DNA of 14,656 bases from JBCCZC01 sp039188505 (GTDB taxonomy: Bacteria > Pseudomonadota > Gammaproteobacteria > Xanthomonadales > SZUA-38), in NCBI GenBank assembly GCA_039188505.1, contig JBCCZC010000106.1:1-14656 (forward strand), read 5' to 3'. This document shows, in pieces, positions 1 to 8,784 of this stretch. The notes beneath the pieces are model-generated. The model was given only the letters and a program-made list of their open reading frames with translations, searched no databases and had not been told where the DNA came from. A program made the position numbers and the translations under genes. Every line of letters begins with the position of its first letter. Within the stretch, counting starts at the first letter, position 1.

Positions 1-1
1 G

Positions 2-1524
<1,523 letters not shown>

Positions 1525-1528
<4 letters not shown>

Positions 1529-2619
1529 CACTACTGATCATCTACGTGGCGCTCGCGCTCGGCGTGAGCTTCCTCTGCTCGATCATGGAGGCGGTGCTTC
1601 TCAGCATCACGCAGCCTTTCGTCGCCACGAAGGTCGAGGAAGGACACCGCACGGCGAAGCTTCTGAAGTCTTACAAGGACGACATCGATCGTCCCCTTGC
1701 GGCCATCCTGACGCTCAATACGATCGCTCACACCGTGGGCGCGACGGGCGCCGGGGCACAGGCGGTCAAGGTGTTCGGCGACGCCTGGATCGGGATGATC
1801 TCCGCCGTGCTCACGTTCCTGATTCTGTTCTTCTCGGAGATCATCCCGAAGACCCTGGGCGCGGTGTACTGGCGTCAGCTGGCCTCTCCTGTCGCGATCC
1901 TGCTGAAATTCACCATCATCGCCATGTACCCGGTAGTGATCGTGGCCCGGGGGCTGACCCGTCTCATGTCCCACGGCAGCGACGAAACGACGATCAGCCG
2001 GCGCGAGCTGCTGGCCCTCGCGGAACTGGGCGCCACCCAGGGCGTAGTCGCAGAGCATGAATCAAGACTGTTTCGTAACCTTCTGAAATTTCGAAATATA
2101 TCTGTTGCTGAGATCATGACGCCGCGCGTGGTGATCGCCACCCTGGACCGCGCCATGACGGTTGGCGACGCGACGAGTGCCGAAGCGCTCCGGTTCTCGC
2201 GCGTGCCGGTGCACGCGGCCGGGGACCGGGACGACATCACCGGGTACGTTCTGAAGGACGAGGTTCTCGAGCGCGCGGCCCGGGACGAGTACGAAGTCAC
2301 GCTCGATGAAGTCTCCCGCAAGCTGCTAGTCGTACCACCGACGGCAAGGCTTCCAGCGCTCTTCCGGCATCTGCTCGCCAATGGGGAGCACATTGCCCTG
2401 GTCGCCGATGAGTATGGTGACGTGGCCGGGCTGGTGACGATGGAGGATGTGCTCGAGGCCCTGCTCGGACTGCAGATCGTCGACGAGGCCGATGCGGTGA
2501 CCGACATGCGGGAACTGGCGCAGCGCTACCGGGAGTCGCGGCATAGCCGACTGGTGAATCTCGGCACCGTGGAGGCGCCAGGCGACGAGGCTGACGACGG
2601 CGGATTAAGGGAACGCTGA
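1525..2619 (+). CDS. CNNM/CBS-domain membrane protein (CorB/HlyC-like, ion transport family)
   Basis: This 364-residue protein has an N-terminal CNNM (DUF21) transmembrane domain with hydrophobic segments near residues 1-25, 58-80, 87-107 and 124-142. It shows the family motifs NTIAHTVGATGAG (65-77) and SEIIPKTLGA (104-113). A CBS pair follows (about 195-320), with EIMTPR at 196-201 and the hallmark DEYGDVAGLVTMEDVLE at 295-311. The C-terminal CorC_HlyC domain of longer family members is absent; the protein ends about 45 residues after the CBS pair. Family members (CorB, CNNM) have been linked to Mg2+ and Co2+ export; the hemolysin name is historical. The GTG start at 1525 is chosen because the membrane domain begins there and it forms a GTGA overlap with the metH stop. 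An AT-rich, rare-codon patch lies at 2061-2110 (see findings). The family is certain, the transported ion is not. Confidence 0.9.
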
Positions 2620-2650
2620 CGATCGCCGGGTGGCGCCCGTTCGCTTTGAG

Positions 2651-2855
2651 TTGACGCTCCCACTGCGATGCTCCAATGCGATGATGGCGCGCCTGCCGGC
2701 TTCCGGAGGACGCTCGCCCTGCACTGATCTCGCGCCACAGCTCGCGACCGGTTGCGGGGTGCCCAAAGGAGGCGTTCCCACGCATAATCGCCGGACATAG
2801 GCTCGCAACGGATTGCGGCGCTTCGGCGCGCACCAGAATCTCAGGTCCCCGATCC
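2651..2855 (+). promoter_or_regulatory. Putative promoter/operator region of the kefF-kefC pair
   Basis: The 236-nt gap between the CNNM gene and the KefF-like gene holds no convincing ORF. A CATAAT hexamer at 2783-2788 is a good -10 candidate, but the -35 at 17-nt spacing (2760-2765, TGCCCA) matches the consensus at only 3 of 6 positions. An upstream TTGACG at 2651-2656 has no good -10 at the right distance. Two related palindromic 18-mers flank the CATAAT box (see the repeat entry), as expected for operator sites. The KefF-like gene has only a weak ribosome binding site, AGGT at 2843-2846. The promoter call is tentative. Confidence 0.35.
2740..2818. repeat. Two near-identical palindromic 18-mers (2740-2757 and 2801-2818)
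   Basis: The copies are GCTCGCGACCGGTTGCGG at 2740-2757 and GCTCGCAACGGATTGCGG at 2801-2818. They match at 15 of 18 positions and start 61 bp apart. The second contains a perfect inverted repeat, CGCAA-CGGA-TTGCG; the first has the same dyad with one mismatch. They sit just upstream and just downstream of the CATAAT hexamer, so they look like operator half-sites for a dimeric regulator. The repeat is directly visible; its function is inferred. Confidence 0.6.
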
Positions 2856-3464
2856 ATGGCAAAGACGCTGGTCTACTACGCCCATCCCGGGCATCGGCAT
2901 TCGCACGTGAACCGCGTGATGGCGAAGGCCGCGAGCGCGGTGATCGGCATCAGCTTCGTGGACCTCTACGCGGAGTATCCGCGCTTCGATATCGATACGG
3001 ACAAGGAGCAGCAGCGCCTGCTGGAACACGACATCATCCTGTTCCAGTTCCCGTTGTTCTGGTACTCGACCCCGTCCCTGGTGAAGGAGTGGGAGGACCT
3101 GGTGCTGGAGCACGGTTTCGCCTACGGCGCCGGTGGCGATCGTCTTGCAGGCAAGCGCCTGATGCTGGCGATTACCGCGGCGGGGCCCAGTGACGCGTAC
3201 ACCGAGCGTGGCTACCAGCACTACCCGATTCGCACCTTTCTGACGCCGCTCGAACAGACCGCCCGCCTCTGCCACATGGATTTCTCGGCGCCGTATGTCC
3301 TTTTCGGCTCCCTGCGCGCGCCCGCGGAGGGCGAGGTGGAGCCACACGTCGCTGGCTACGTGCAGCTGCTGGAGGCGCTGCGGGACGACCGCTACGACTT
3401 CGAGGCGGCCGCCGCGCGGGATGTCGTAAGCCACGCCGACCTGCCGATCGTGGAGGACGCATAG
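2856..3464 (+). CDS. kefF: KefF/KefG-like NAD(P)H-dependent flavodoxin-fold oxidoreductase (potassium efflux ancillary protein)
   Basis: This 202-residue cytoplasmic protein is of the MdaB/KefF flavodoxin-like family, quinone reductases that bind FMN or FAD and NAD(P)H and act as activating subunits of KefB/KefC antiporters. It starts with the phosphate-binding strand-turn LVYYAHPGHRHSHVNR, carries VDLYAEYPRFDID (about 35-47) and the diagnostic QFPLFWYSTPSLVKEW (about 64-79), and then LAGKRLMLAITAAG. Its length is close to KefG and KefF. Its stop (TAG 3462-3464) is immediately followed by the antiporter's ATG, a one-operon arrangement that strongly supports the Kef role. The ATG at 2856 is preceded by only a weak AGGT ribosome binding site. 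Whether it is closer to KefF or KefG cannot be decided by eye, so the symbol is family-level. Confidence 0.88.
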   Translation: MAKTLVYYAHPGHRHSHVNRVMAKAASAVIGISFVDLYAEYPRFDIDTDKEQQRLLEHDIILFQFPLFWYSTPSLVKEWEDLVLEHGFAYGAGGDRLAGKRLMLAITAAGPSDAYTERGYQHYPIRTFLTPLEQTARLCHMDFSAPYVLFGSLRAPAEGEVEPHVAGYVQLLEALRDDRYDFEAAAARDVVSHADLPIVEDA

Positions 3465-5429
3465 ATGGCGGAGATACTCCTGATCGCGGTGCTCTTCCTT
3501 GCCGGAGGGGTCGTGGCCGTGCCCATCGCCTCGCGCCTCGGCCTCGGCTCTGTGCTCGGCTACCTGCTCGCTGGTATCGCGCTTGCGCCGATCCTCGCCG
3601 CCCTGCACGTCGACGTGGTCAGCATCCAGCACTTCGCCGAATTCGGCGTGGTTATGATGTTGTTTCTGGTTGGCCTCGAGCTCGAGCCCCGCATGCTCTG
3701 GCAGATGCGTAATCGCCTGCTCGGGCTTGGGGGCCTGCAGGTCGGTGTGACCACGCTCGTGATCATGGGCGGCGCCCTTGTCGCGGGGCTTACCTGGAGC
3801 GTCGCCCTAGCAGTCGGCCTGGTGCTCGCCCTGTCGTCCACGGCGATCGTGCTGCAGACCCTCAACGAGAAGGGCCTGATGAAGAGCGACGGTGGCCAGG
3901 CCAGCTTCTCCGTGCTCCTGTTCCAGGACATCGCGGTCATTCCGATGCTAGCGCTGCTGCCGCTGCTGGCGCTACCGGAGCTGGTCGAGATCGTCAACGC
4001 GGCCGCCGGCGCCGGGGACCATGGGGAGGGCGGCCACGGCGATGACATGAGTCTCGTTGCCGGCATGGCGGGATGGCAGCAGGCGCTGGTCACCATTGCG
4101 GCGATCGCCTTCGTTGTCGTGGTGTTCTCGTTCCTGACCCGCCCCCTGTTCCGCTTCATCGCCATCGCCCGTCTCCGCGAGCTCTTCACGGCGGTGGCCC
4201 TCCTCGGCGTGGTCGGCATTGCCCTGCTCATGATGGTCGTGGGCCTGTCGCCCGCCCTGGGTACGTTCCTCGCCGGTGTCGTGCTCGCGAACAGCGAATA
4301 CCGGCACGAGCTCGAGAGCGACATCAGTCCCTTCAAGGGGCTGCTCCTGGGGCTGTTCTTCATCACGGTGGGCGCCGCGATGAACTTTGATCTGCTGTTG
4401 GCGACGCCGGGCCTCATCATCGGGCTGACGTTCGCGATCATGGCCGTCAAGGCCCTCGTGCTGTTGGGTCTGAGCTTCCTCTTCAATGTTCGCGGGGCGG
4501 ATCGCTGGCTATTCACGCTCGGTTTGGCGCAGGCGGGTGAATTCGGCTTCGTGCTGATTGCCTTCACGGTCGCGAACGGAGTGCTCCCGTCGGACCTGGC
4601 CGATCAGCTCATGCTGGTGGTTGCCCTGTCGATGCTGCTGACCCCGTGCCTGTTCATCCTGTTCGACAAGGTCATCGCCCCGCGCTACGCCTCGGACCAG
4701 GTAGGCGAAGGCGACGTGGTTGATGAAACGGGTACCGTGATCATTGCCGGTCACGGTCGCTTCGGCGGCGTCGTCAACCGGATGCTGCGGTCGGCAGGCT
4801 ACGAGACCGTCGTACTTGACTACCGGTCCGAGCAGCTCGACCGGCTCCGGGCCTTCGGTATCAAGGCCTTCTTCGGTGACGCAACCCGCCCGGACATGCT
4901 GCACGCCGCGGGCATCGAGGAGGCCCGGATGCTCGTGATCGCCATCGACGATCGAGAGCAGATCACGGAGCTGGTGCGTCATACCACCGAGCATCATCCG
5001 CACATTTACGTCGTGGCGCGGGCCGTTGACCGGCACCATGTCTACGAACTCTATGCCGCGGGCTGCCGGGACATCATCCGGGAAAGCTTCGACAGCGCCG
5101 TGCGGACCGGGCGTTCGGCAATCGAGGCGTTAGGGGTCCATCCCTACGAGGCGGAGCGCCTGAGCCGTCGCTTTGTTCAGCACGACAAGGCGCAGCTACG
5201 CGACCTCGCGGAACTCTACGATCCCGCCATTCCCGCGCACGAGAACGAGGCCTATGTCGAGCGAACCAAGCGCTATATGGAGCGTGACGACGAGATCCTG
5301 AGCGGGAGCGCGGCAGCGTTCGGAAGTCGCATCGACCGCGGCTGGACGCCGCCGACGCCCGAGGACGTCAAGGCTGTGATCCAGGACAACGAGGCCGCAC
5401 GGGCGGCCGAGGGCCGTGGCGACTCGTAG
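3465..5429 (+). CDS. kefC: Glutathione-regulated K+/H+ antiporter of the KefB/KefC type (CPA2 family)
   Basis: This 654-residue inner-membrane protein has an N-terminal Na+/H+ exchanger domain of about 12 hydrophobic segments (1-403) and a cytoplasmic TrkA-N (KTN) domain from about residue 423. KefC hallmarks are LLFQDIAVIPM (151-161), EYRHELESDISPFKGLLLGLFF (near 278-299; E. coli has HALESDIEPFKGLLLGLFF) and AQAGEFGFVL (355-364). The KTN domain has the nucleotide-binding G-H-G-R-F-G at 429-434, LDYRSEQLDRLRAFG and GDATRPDML (471-479). Such systems release K+ and acidify the cytoplasm to protect against electrophiles, held closed by glutathione. GGAGG at 3452-3456 is a strong ribosome binding site inside the preceding gene. 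A Gly/His/Asp-rich loop at residues 182-194 is longer than in E. coli KefC. KefB or KefC naming cannot be separated by eye. Confidence 0.93.
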   Translation: MAEILLIAVLFLAGGVVAVPIASRLGLGSVLGYLLAGIALAPILAALHVDVVSIQHFAEFGVVMMLFLVGLELEPRMLWQMRNRLLGLGGLQVGVTTLVIMGGALVAGLTWSVALAVGLVLALSSTAIVLQTLNEKGLMKSDGGQASFSVLLFQDIAVIPMLALLPLLALPELVEIVNAAAGAGDHGEGGHGDDMSLVAGMAGWQQALVTIAAIAFVVVVFSFLTRPLFRFIAIARLRELFTAVALLGVVGIALLMMVVGLSPALGTFLAGVVLANSEYRHELESDISPFKGLLLGLFFITVGAAMNFDLLLATPGLIIGLTFAIMAVKALVLLGLSFLFNVRGADRWLFTLGLAQAGEFGFVLIAFTVANGVLPSDLADQLMLVVALSMLLTPCLFILFDKVIAPRYASDQVGEGDVVDETGTVIIAGHGRFGGVVNRMLRSAGYETVVLDYRSEQLDRLRAFGIKAFFGDATRPDMLHAAGIEEARMLVIAIDDREQITELVRHTTEHHPHIYVVARAVDRHHVYELYAAGCRDIIRESFDSAVRTGRSAIEALGVHPYEAERLSRRFVQHDKAQLRDLAELYDPAIPAHENEAYVERTKRYMERDDEILSGSAAAFGSRIDRGWTPPTPEDVKAVIQDNEAARAAEGRGDS

Positions 5430-5460
5430 CGGTTGGGCCCGGGCGCCGAACTTCACGGAA

Positions 5461-5478
5461 CGCGAGGCGTCGCTCGCG
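5461..5478. other. Small hairpin downstream of kefC
   Basis: CGCGAG (5461-5466) pairs perfectly with CTCGCG (5473-5478) across a 6-nt loop, in the 89-nt gap between the antiporter gene and the GspM-like gene. There is no T-run, so it is a weak candidate for attenuation or termination, or chance in GC-rich DNA. Confidence 0.25.
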
Positions 5479-5518
5479 GTCGCATGGATGAGGGATTCTC
5501 CTGCATCGAGGCGACGCC

Positions 5519-6106
5519 ATGGCGCATCCGGAAGCAAGTACGAGTCGAGGCCATGCGATCGCGTGGTTGCTGCTCGGCGGCGTGGCGGCCGGGCTTTTCA
5601 GCCTCTTCGTGCAACCCCACTTGCTACGCCACCAGGACCTTGACGTGCTGCACGCCCAGCTCCGCACCACGGACGCACGCTACCGGGCGGCCATTGCCGG
5701 TCGGCCAACGCTCGAGGCCATGCGGGCCGAGATAACCGAAACCCTGCGAAACGGCGTCGGCTATCTGGAAAGCCGCGACCGGGGGCTTGCGTCGGCAGAG
5801 CTTGCCGCCCGCTTCGCCGAGTCCGTCGCCCGCGCAGAGGGGTGCGCCATCATGACCCAGCGGGTGCTTCCGGCGACGCTCCACGAGCCGCATGCCCGGG
5901 TTGCGATCAGCGCGCGCCTGCAATGCGACGCTGCTGAACTGGGCGCCGTGCTCTACCAGATCGAGGGCAGCCGCCCGTATGTATTTGTCGATAAGCTCAC
6001 CGTCCTGCGTGGACCGGCGGGCCGATCAGGGCCTCGCGGTAGCCCGTCGACCCTGGACGTCAGCGTGGAGATCAGCGCGTTTCTGCCAGGCGATCCCGCA
6101 GTCTGA
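5519..6106 (+). CDS. gspM: Type II secretion GspM-like (GspMb/PilO-type) inner-membrane protein, orphan
   Basis: This 195-residue protein has one N-terminal membrane segment (about 13-31), a helical stretch (about 38-105) and a C-terminal ferredoxin-like alpha/beta domain. The pattern matches the short GspM/GspMb family: YLES at 82-85, an Ala-rich helix, then hydrophobic strands ending with IEGSRPYVFVDKLTV (148-162). In type II secretion systems GspM bridges GspL and the pseudopilus in the inner membrane. Here no GspL, GspN, GspE or GspD gene is adjacent, so it is either displaced from its system or used in another pilus-like machine. ATG 5519 has GAGG at 5508-5511. The hairpin just past the stop suggests it ends a transcript that may start at kefF. 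The family assignment comes from the pattern and is probable, not certain. Confidence 0.68.
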   Translation: MAHPEASTSRGHAIAWLLLGGVAAGLFSLFVQPHLLRHQDLDVLHAQLRTTDARYRAAIAGRPTLEAMRAEITETLRNGVGYLESRDRGLASAELAARFAESVARAEGCAIMTQRVLPATLHEPHARVAISARLQCDAAELGAVLYQIEGSRPYVFVDKLTVLRGPAGRSGPRGSPSTLDVSVEISAFLPGDPAV

Positions 6107-6119
6107 GGGCATGGAGTCC

Positions 6120-6150
6120 GCTCGCCCGGGCCTTCGCTACCCGGGCGAGC
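6120..6150. terminator. Strong 11-bp hairpin between convergent genes
   Basis: GCTCGCCCGGG (6120-6130) pairs perfectly with CCCGGGCGAGC (6140-6150) around the 9-nt loop CCTTCGCTA. It lies 14 nt after the GspM-like stop and between two converging transcription units, where a bidirectional terminator is expected. No T-tract follows on either strand, so it is not a classical intrinsic terminator. Confidence 0.6.
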
Positions 6151-6237
6151 CATCAGTGGGCGCAGCAACGGCCGCGGACACGGTCGTCGGCAGGCGAAGC
6201 CCCTTATCGCAAGTCGAGGCCTGCTCCCAGAAGGTGC

Positions 6238-6879
6238 CTACACAATGCCGAGCTCGAAGGCCTTGAGGACGGCGCGCGTGCGATCGCGGACGCCCAGCTT
6301 GGAGAGGATGTTAGAGACGTGATTCTTCACCGTGCCCTCGGCAACGCCCAGCGAGTTGGCAATCTCCTTGTTGCTGTAGCCGCCGGCCATGAGGCGAAGG
6401 ATCTCTGTTTCCCGGTCCGTCAGCGGATCCGGGCGATCGAGGCTGGAAAACTCGTTGCGCATCCGTTCGAGGCCCTCGAGGAGGCGCTCGGTCACGGCCG
6501 GCTTCACCAGGGAGCCGCCCTCGGCCACGGTCTTCACCGCGTTGACCAGATCCTCGAGCTTGACGTCCTTCAGCAGGTAGCCCTTCGCGCCGGCGCGAAT
6601 GCCCGACAGCACCAGGGTGTCGTCGTCGAAGGTCGTCAGGATAATCGTCGGCGGCAATTCGCCCTTTTCGTTGAGCGCATCGAGCACGTCGAGTCCCGAC
6701 ATGCCCGGCATGCGCATGTCCAGAAGAACCACGTCGGGCGCCGCCTCGGGAATCGCGCTGACGGCTGTCTCGCCGTCGGGCGCTTCACCGATCACCTCGA
6801 TGTCGTCGGACAGTTCGAGCAGGCTGCGCACGCCCTGGCGCACCAGCGTTTGGTCGTCAACCAGAAACACCTTGATCAC
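6238..6879 (-). CDS. NarL/FixJ-family response regulator
   Basis: This 213-residue transcription factor has a CheY-like receiver (about 1-120) and a LuxR-type helix-turn-helix (about 150-206). The receiver shows the acidic pair Asp8/Asp9, phospho-acceptor Asp54 (VVLLDMRMPG), Thr82/Thr83 and Lys104. The output domain has LTDRETEILRLMAGGYSNKE and GTVKNHVSNILSKLGVRDRT, typical of NarL, DesR and LiaR. It should be phosphorylated by the histidine kinase encoded just upstream. Its GTG start (6879-6877) forms a 4-nt GTGA overlap with the kinase stop, and a strong AAGGAGGT site sits inside the kinase 3' end. The inducing signal and target genes cannot be read from the window. Confidence 0.94.
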   Translation of the reverse strand: MIKVFLVDDQTLVRQGVRSLLELSDDIEVIGEAPDGETAVSAIPEAAPDVVLLDMRMPGMSGLDVLDALNEKGELPPTIILTTFDDDTLVLSGIRAGAKGYLLKDVKLEDLVNAVKTVAEGGSLVKPAVTERLLEGLERMRNEFSSLDRPDPLTDRETEILRLMAGGYSNKEIANSLGVAEGTVKNHVSNILSKLGVRDRTRAVLKAFELGIV

Positions 6880-8024
6880 AAACTGACCTCCTTGGGCAGC
6901 CAGGCATTGAGGGTGAAGCCCTCCCCGACCGCAGAGTTTACCGCGAGCCGCCCGCCGAGTTGGCGCAGCCGCTCCTTCATACCGGTCAGGCCGTTGCCGG
7001 CGTCGACCGCGTCCGTGCCGCGACCATCGTCGCGCGCATCGATCCGGAATCCTTCCCCGTCCTGGTCCACCGCGAGCCAGAGATTGTCGGCGTCGGCGTG
7101 CTTGACGGTGTTGGTGATGATCTCCTGCGTACAGCGCAGCAGGATCTGGGCGCGCCGCGGGTCATCGATCTCGAGCTCGTCCGGAATGCTGAGGTGGATG
7201 CGTGGTCGCGGCACGCCCTCCGCGAGGCTACGAATCGCCTCGGTGAGGTTTACCGCGTCGTCTGTTCGCATCGTGCCGACCGCTTCGCGGACGTCCGAAA
7301 GCAGCAGCTTCGCTACCGACCGCGCCTGAGCGACGTGGTCGTGCGCCTTACCGTCAACGAGATGGCTCGCCACCTCGAGGTTCAGGCTGAGTGCGGTGAG
7401 GTGGTGACCGACGAGATCGTGTAGCTCCCGCGAGATCCGCACGCGCTCGGCGATCCGCGTGCTTTCCGCGAGGAGCGCCTGGGTCGCCCGGAGCTCGGAG
7501 TTGACTTTCCGGAGTTCGTCCCGGGCCCTGGCCTGGCGCCGTGCGACCAGGGAGAGCACGAAGGTGAAGCTCGAATAGCCGAGGTACAGGCCACAGAGAA
7601 TGGCGGCGCTGGTCCAATTCACATCCGGAAAGGTCGTTGCGACGACGATGGCCAGGGCCACGTTCTGGGCCAGCAGCCAGGGCACACCGTAGCGGAGGTC
7701 GAGCACCCATGGCAGCACTCCCGCGACCACCAGCAGCAGGATGCCGCCAAGCCCCGTCTGGGAAGACCCCGTGATGACCAATGCTGCGACCGTCATCAGG
7801 CCGAGCAGCACGATCTGCTCGTCCCGCCGCGAGCGGTGCTCGAGGCTGCTCGCGACCCACCAGTAGGCAGCGCCGAACGTGACCTGGGCGATGGCCCAGA
7901 CGATCCACGCTTCCTGCGCCTTCTCCGCCCGGCCGAGCAAAGGTGTCATCGCCAGGGCGAGGCCCACGCTGGCCCAGGTAAACAGCCCGGCAAATTTCAG
8001 GAGCTGGGTCGTCGAAAGGCGCAC
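6876..8024 (-). CDS. DesK/NarX-type membrane sensor histidine kinase
   Basis: This 382-residue kinase has about six hydrophobic segments within residues 9-160 (near 12-30, 40-57, 70-86, 92-108, 115-132 and 138-160) and almost no extracytoplasmic domain, so it probably senses something in or at the membrane, like DesK. A helical linker (160-195) leads to a HisKA_3 dimerisation domain, ISRELHDLVGHHLTALSLNL, with the phospho-acceptor His202. The HATPase domain has the N-box region EIITNTVKHADADN (301-314), the G1 box DDGRG (332-336) and GNGLTGMKERL (343-353). All catalytic elements look intact. The GTG start at 8024 has no clear ribosome binding site, which fits coupling to the small ORF that ends 3 nt upstream. 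The partner response regulator gene follows with a 4-nt overlap. Confidence 0.93.
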   Translation of the reverse strand: MRLSTTQLLKFAGLFTWASVGLALAMTPLLGRAEKAQEAWIVWAIAQVTFGAAYWWVASSLEHRSRRDEQIVLLGLMTVAALVITGSSQTGLGGILLLVVAGVLPWVLDLRYGVPWLLAQNVALAIVVATTFPDVNWTSAAILCGLYLGYSSFTFVLSLVARRQARARDELRKVNSELRATQALLAESTRIAERVRISRELHDLVGHHLTALSLNLEVASHLVDGKAHDHVAQARSVAKLLLSDVREAVGTMRTDDAVNLTEAIRSLAEGVPRPRIHLSIPDELEIDDPRRAQILLRCTQEIITNTVKHADADNLWLAVDQDGEGFRIDARDDGRGTDAVDAGNGLTGMKERLRQLGGRLAVNSAVGEGFTLNAWLPKEVSL

Positions 8025-8027
8025 GGA

Positions 8028-8156
8028 TCAGCGGATGCTTCGAGCGATGGCAAGGGTTGCCGGCAGCGGCGCCGTTGGTCGACCGTGGCTGGCAATCCCG
8101 GTTGGCCGCGGCGATACTCGTCGTCCCAGCGGGCGAGTTTCAAAGGTGGCGGTCAT
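8028..8156 (-). CDS. Possible 42-codon leader ORF upstream of the histidine kinase gene
   Basis: On the minus strand, an ATG at 8156 preceded by AGGA (spacing 6 nt) opens 42 codons ending in TGA at 8030-8028, 3 nt before the GTG of the kinase gene. The predicted peptide is basic (Arg-rich), without a membrane segment or Cys, beginning MTATFETRPLGRR. It resembles no family I know. Its position between a good candidate promoter (8220-8248) and a kinase start lacking its own ribosome binding site suggests a translated leader that feeds ribosomes into the kinase gene. It could equally be a chance ORF in GC-rich DNA, where long frames are common. Confidence 0.33.
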   Translation of the reverse strand: MTATFETRPLGRRVSPRPTGIASHGRPTAPLPATLAIARSIR

Positions 8157-8219
8157 GGAAGGTCCTCGATCCCCACGGATGCCCGGAAATCGGACGGCCG
8201 CAATGCAGCGAGCGCGATT

Positions 8220-8248
8220 ATCATAGGGAGTTTGCTCCATGCCGACAA
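8220..8248 (-). promoter_or_regulatory. Candidate sigma-70 promoter of the kinase/regulator operon
   Basis: Read on the minus strand, TTGTCG (8248-8243) and TATGAT (8225-8220) are separated by exactly 17 nt; they match the sigma-70 consensus at 4 of 6 and 5 of 6 positions. This is the best promoter-like signal seen in the window. The -35 box lies in the first codons of the divergent GNAT gene. The AT-rich core also reads TATCAT on the plus strand (8219-8224), but with no matching -35. Confidence 0.5.
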
Positions 8249-8784
8249 TCATACGGGACGTGACGGCGGAGGATCTCGAGCGCATCAGCGAGATCAACCG
8301 TGGGGCCATGCCGGACGTCAACGACATTCCGCCCGAACGGTTGGCTGCGTTCCTGCGCCACAGCGATTATTTTCGCGTCGCCACGCGGGACGGCGAGATC
8401 GCGGCGTTCCTGATTGCCCTGCTGCCGGGGCACGAATACGAAAGCGAGAACTATCGCTGGTTCCTGGGGCACGCGCTGAACTTCGTCTACATCGATCGCG
8501 TCGTCGTGGACTCTGCGTTTCGTGGCCTCGGCATCGCGAACGTCCTCTATGCGGATGTTCAGAGCTTCGCCGAACAGCGAGCGCCGGTGCTCACCTGTGA
8601 GGTCTACCTCAGCCCCCGCAACGACGTGTCGATGCTCTTCCACGGCGCCCAGGGCTTCCACGAGGTCGGGCGTCAGCGCTTGCCCGATGGGCGCCACGTG
8701 AGCCTGCTGTCCAAGCCGCTGCCCAGCTTCGACTACGTCGAGCGTCAGTACGGCTCGCCGACCCTTGAATCCGTCGACGGCTGA
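8239..8784 (+). CDS. GNAT-family N-acetyltransferase
   Basis: This 181-residue cytoplasmic protein has the GNAT fold. It starts IIRDVTAEDLERISEINRG, typical of the family. Motif A is at about 84-104, with the acetyl-CoA pyrophosphate-binding R-G-L-G at 95-98, preceded by IDRVVVD. A motif-B-like FHGAQGFHEVG is at 134-144. The acceptor (amine, peptide or small molecule) cannot be told from the sequence. AGGGAG at 8225-8230 is a good ribosome binding site for ATG 8239. Its 3' end overlaps the proposed TTG start of the next gene by 20 nt, so the two are probably co-translated. Confidence 0.88.
   Translation: MPTIIRDVTAEDLERISEINRGAMPDVNDIPPERLAAFLRHSDYFRVATRDGEIAAFLIALLPGHEYESENYRWFLGHALNFVYIDRVVVDSAFRGLGIANVLYADVQSFAEQRAPVLTCEVYLSPRNDVSMLFHGAQGFHEVGRQRLPDGRHVSLLSKPLPSFDYVERQYGSPTLESVDG

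Noticed and set aside
2624..2639. Hairpin after the CNNM gene as terminator
   Set aside because: Stem of only 4 bp and no T-run.
2664..2683. Short direct repeat TGCGATG (2664-2670 and 2677-2683)
   Set aside because: Only 7 bp and not palindromic; likely chance.
3560..4567. 335-codon minus-strand frame opposite kefC
   Set aside because: Ser/Arg/Pro-rich shadow of the transmembrane codons of kefC.
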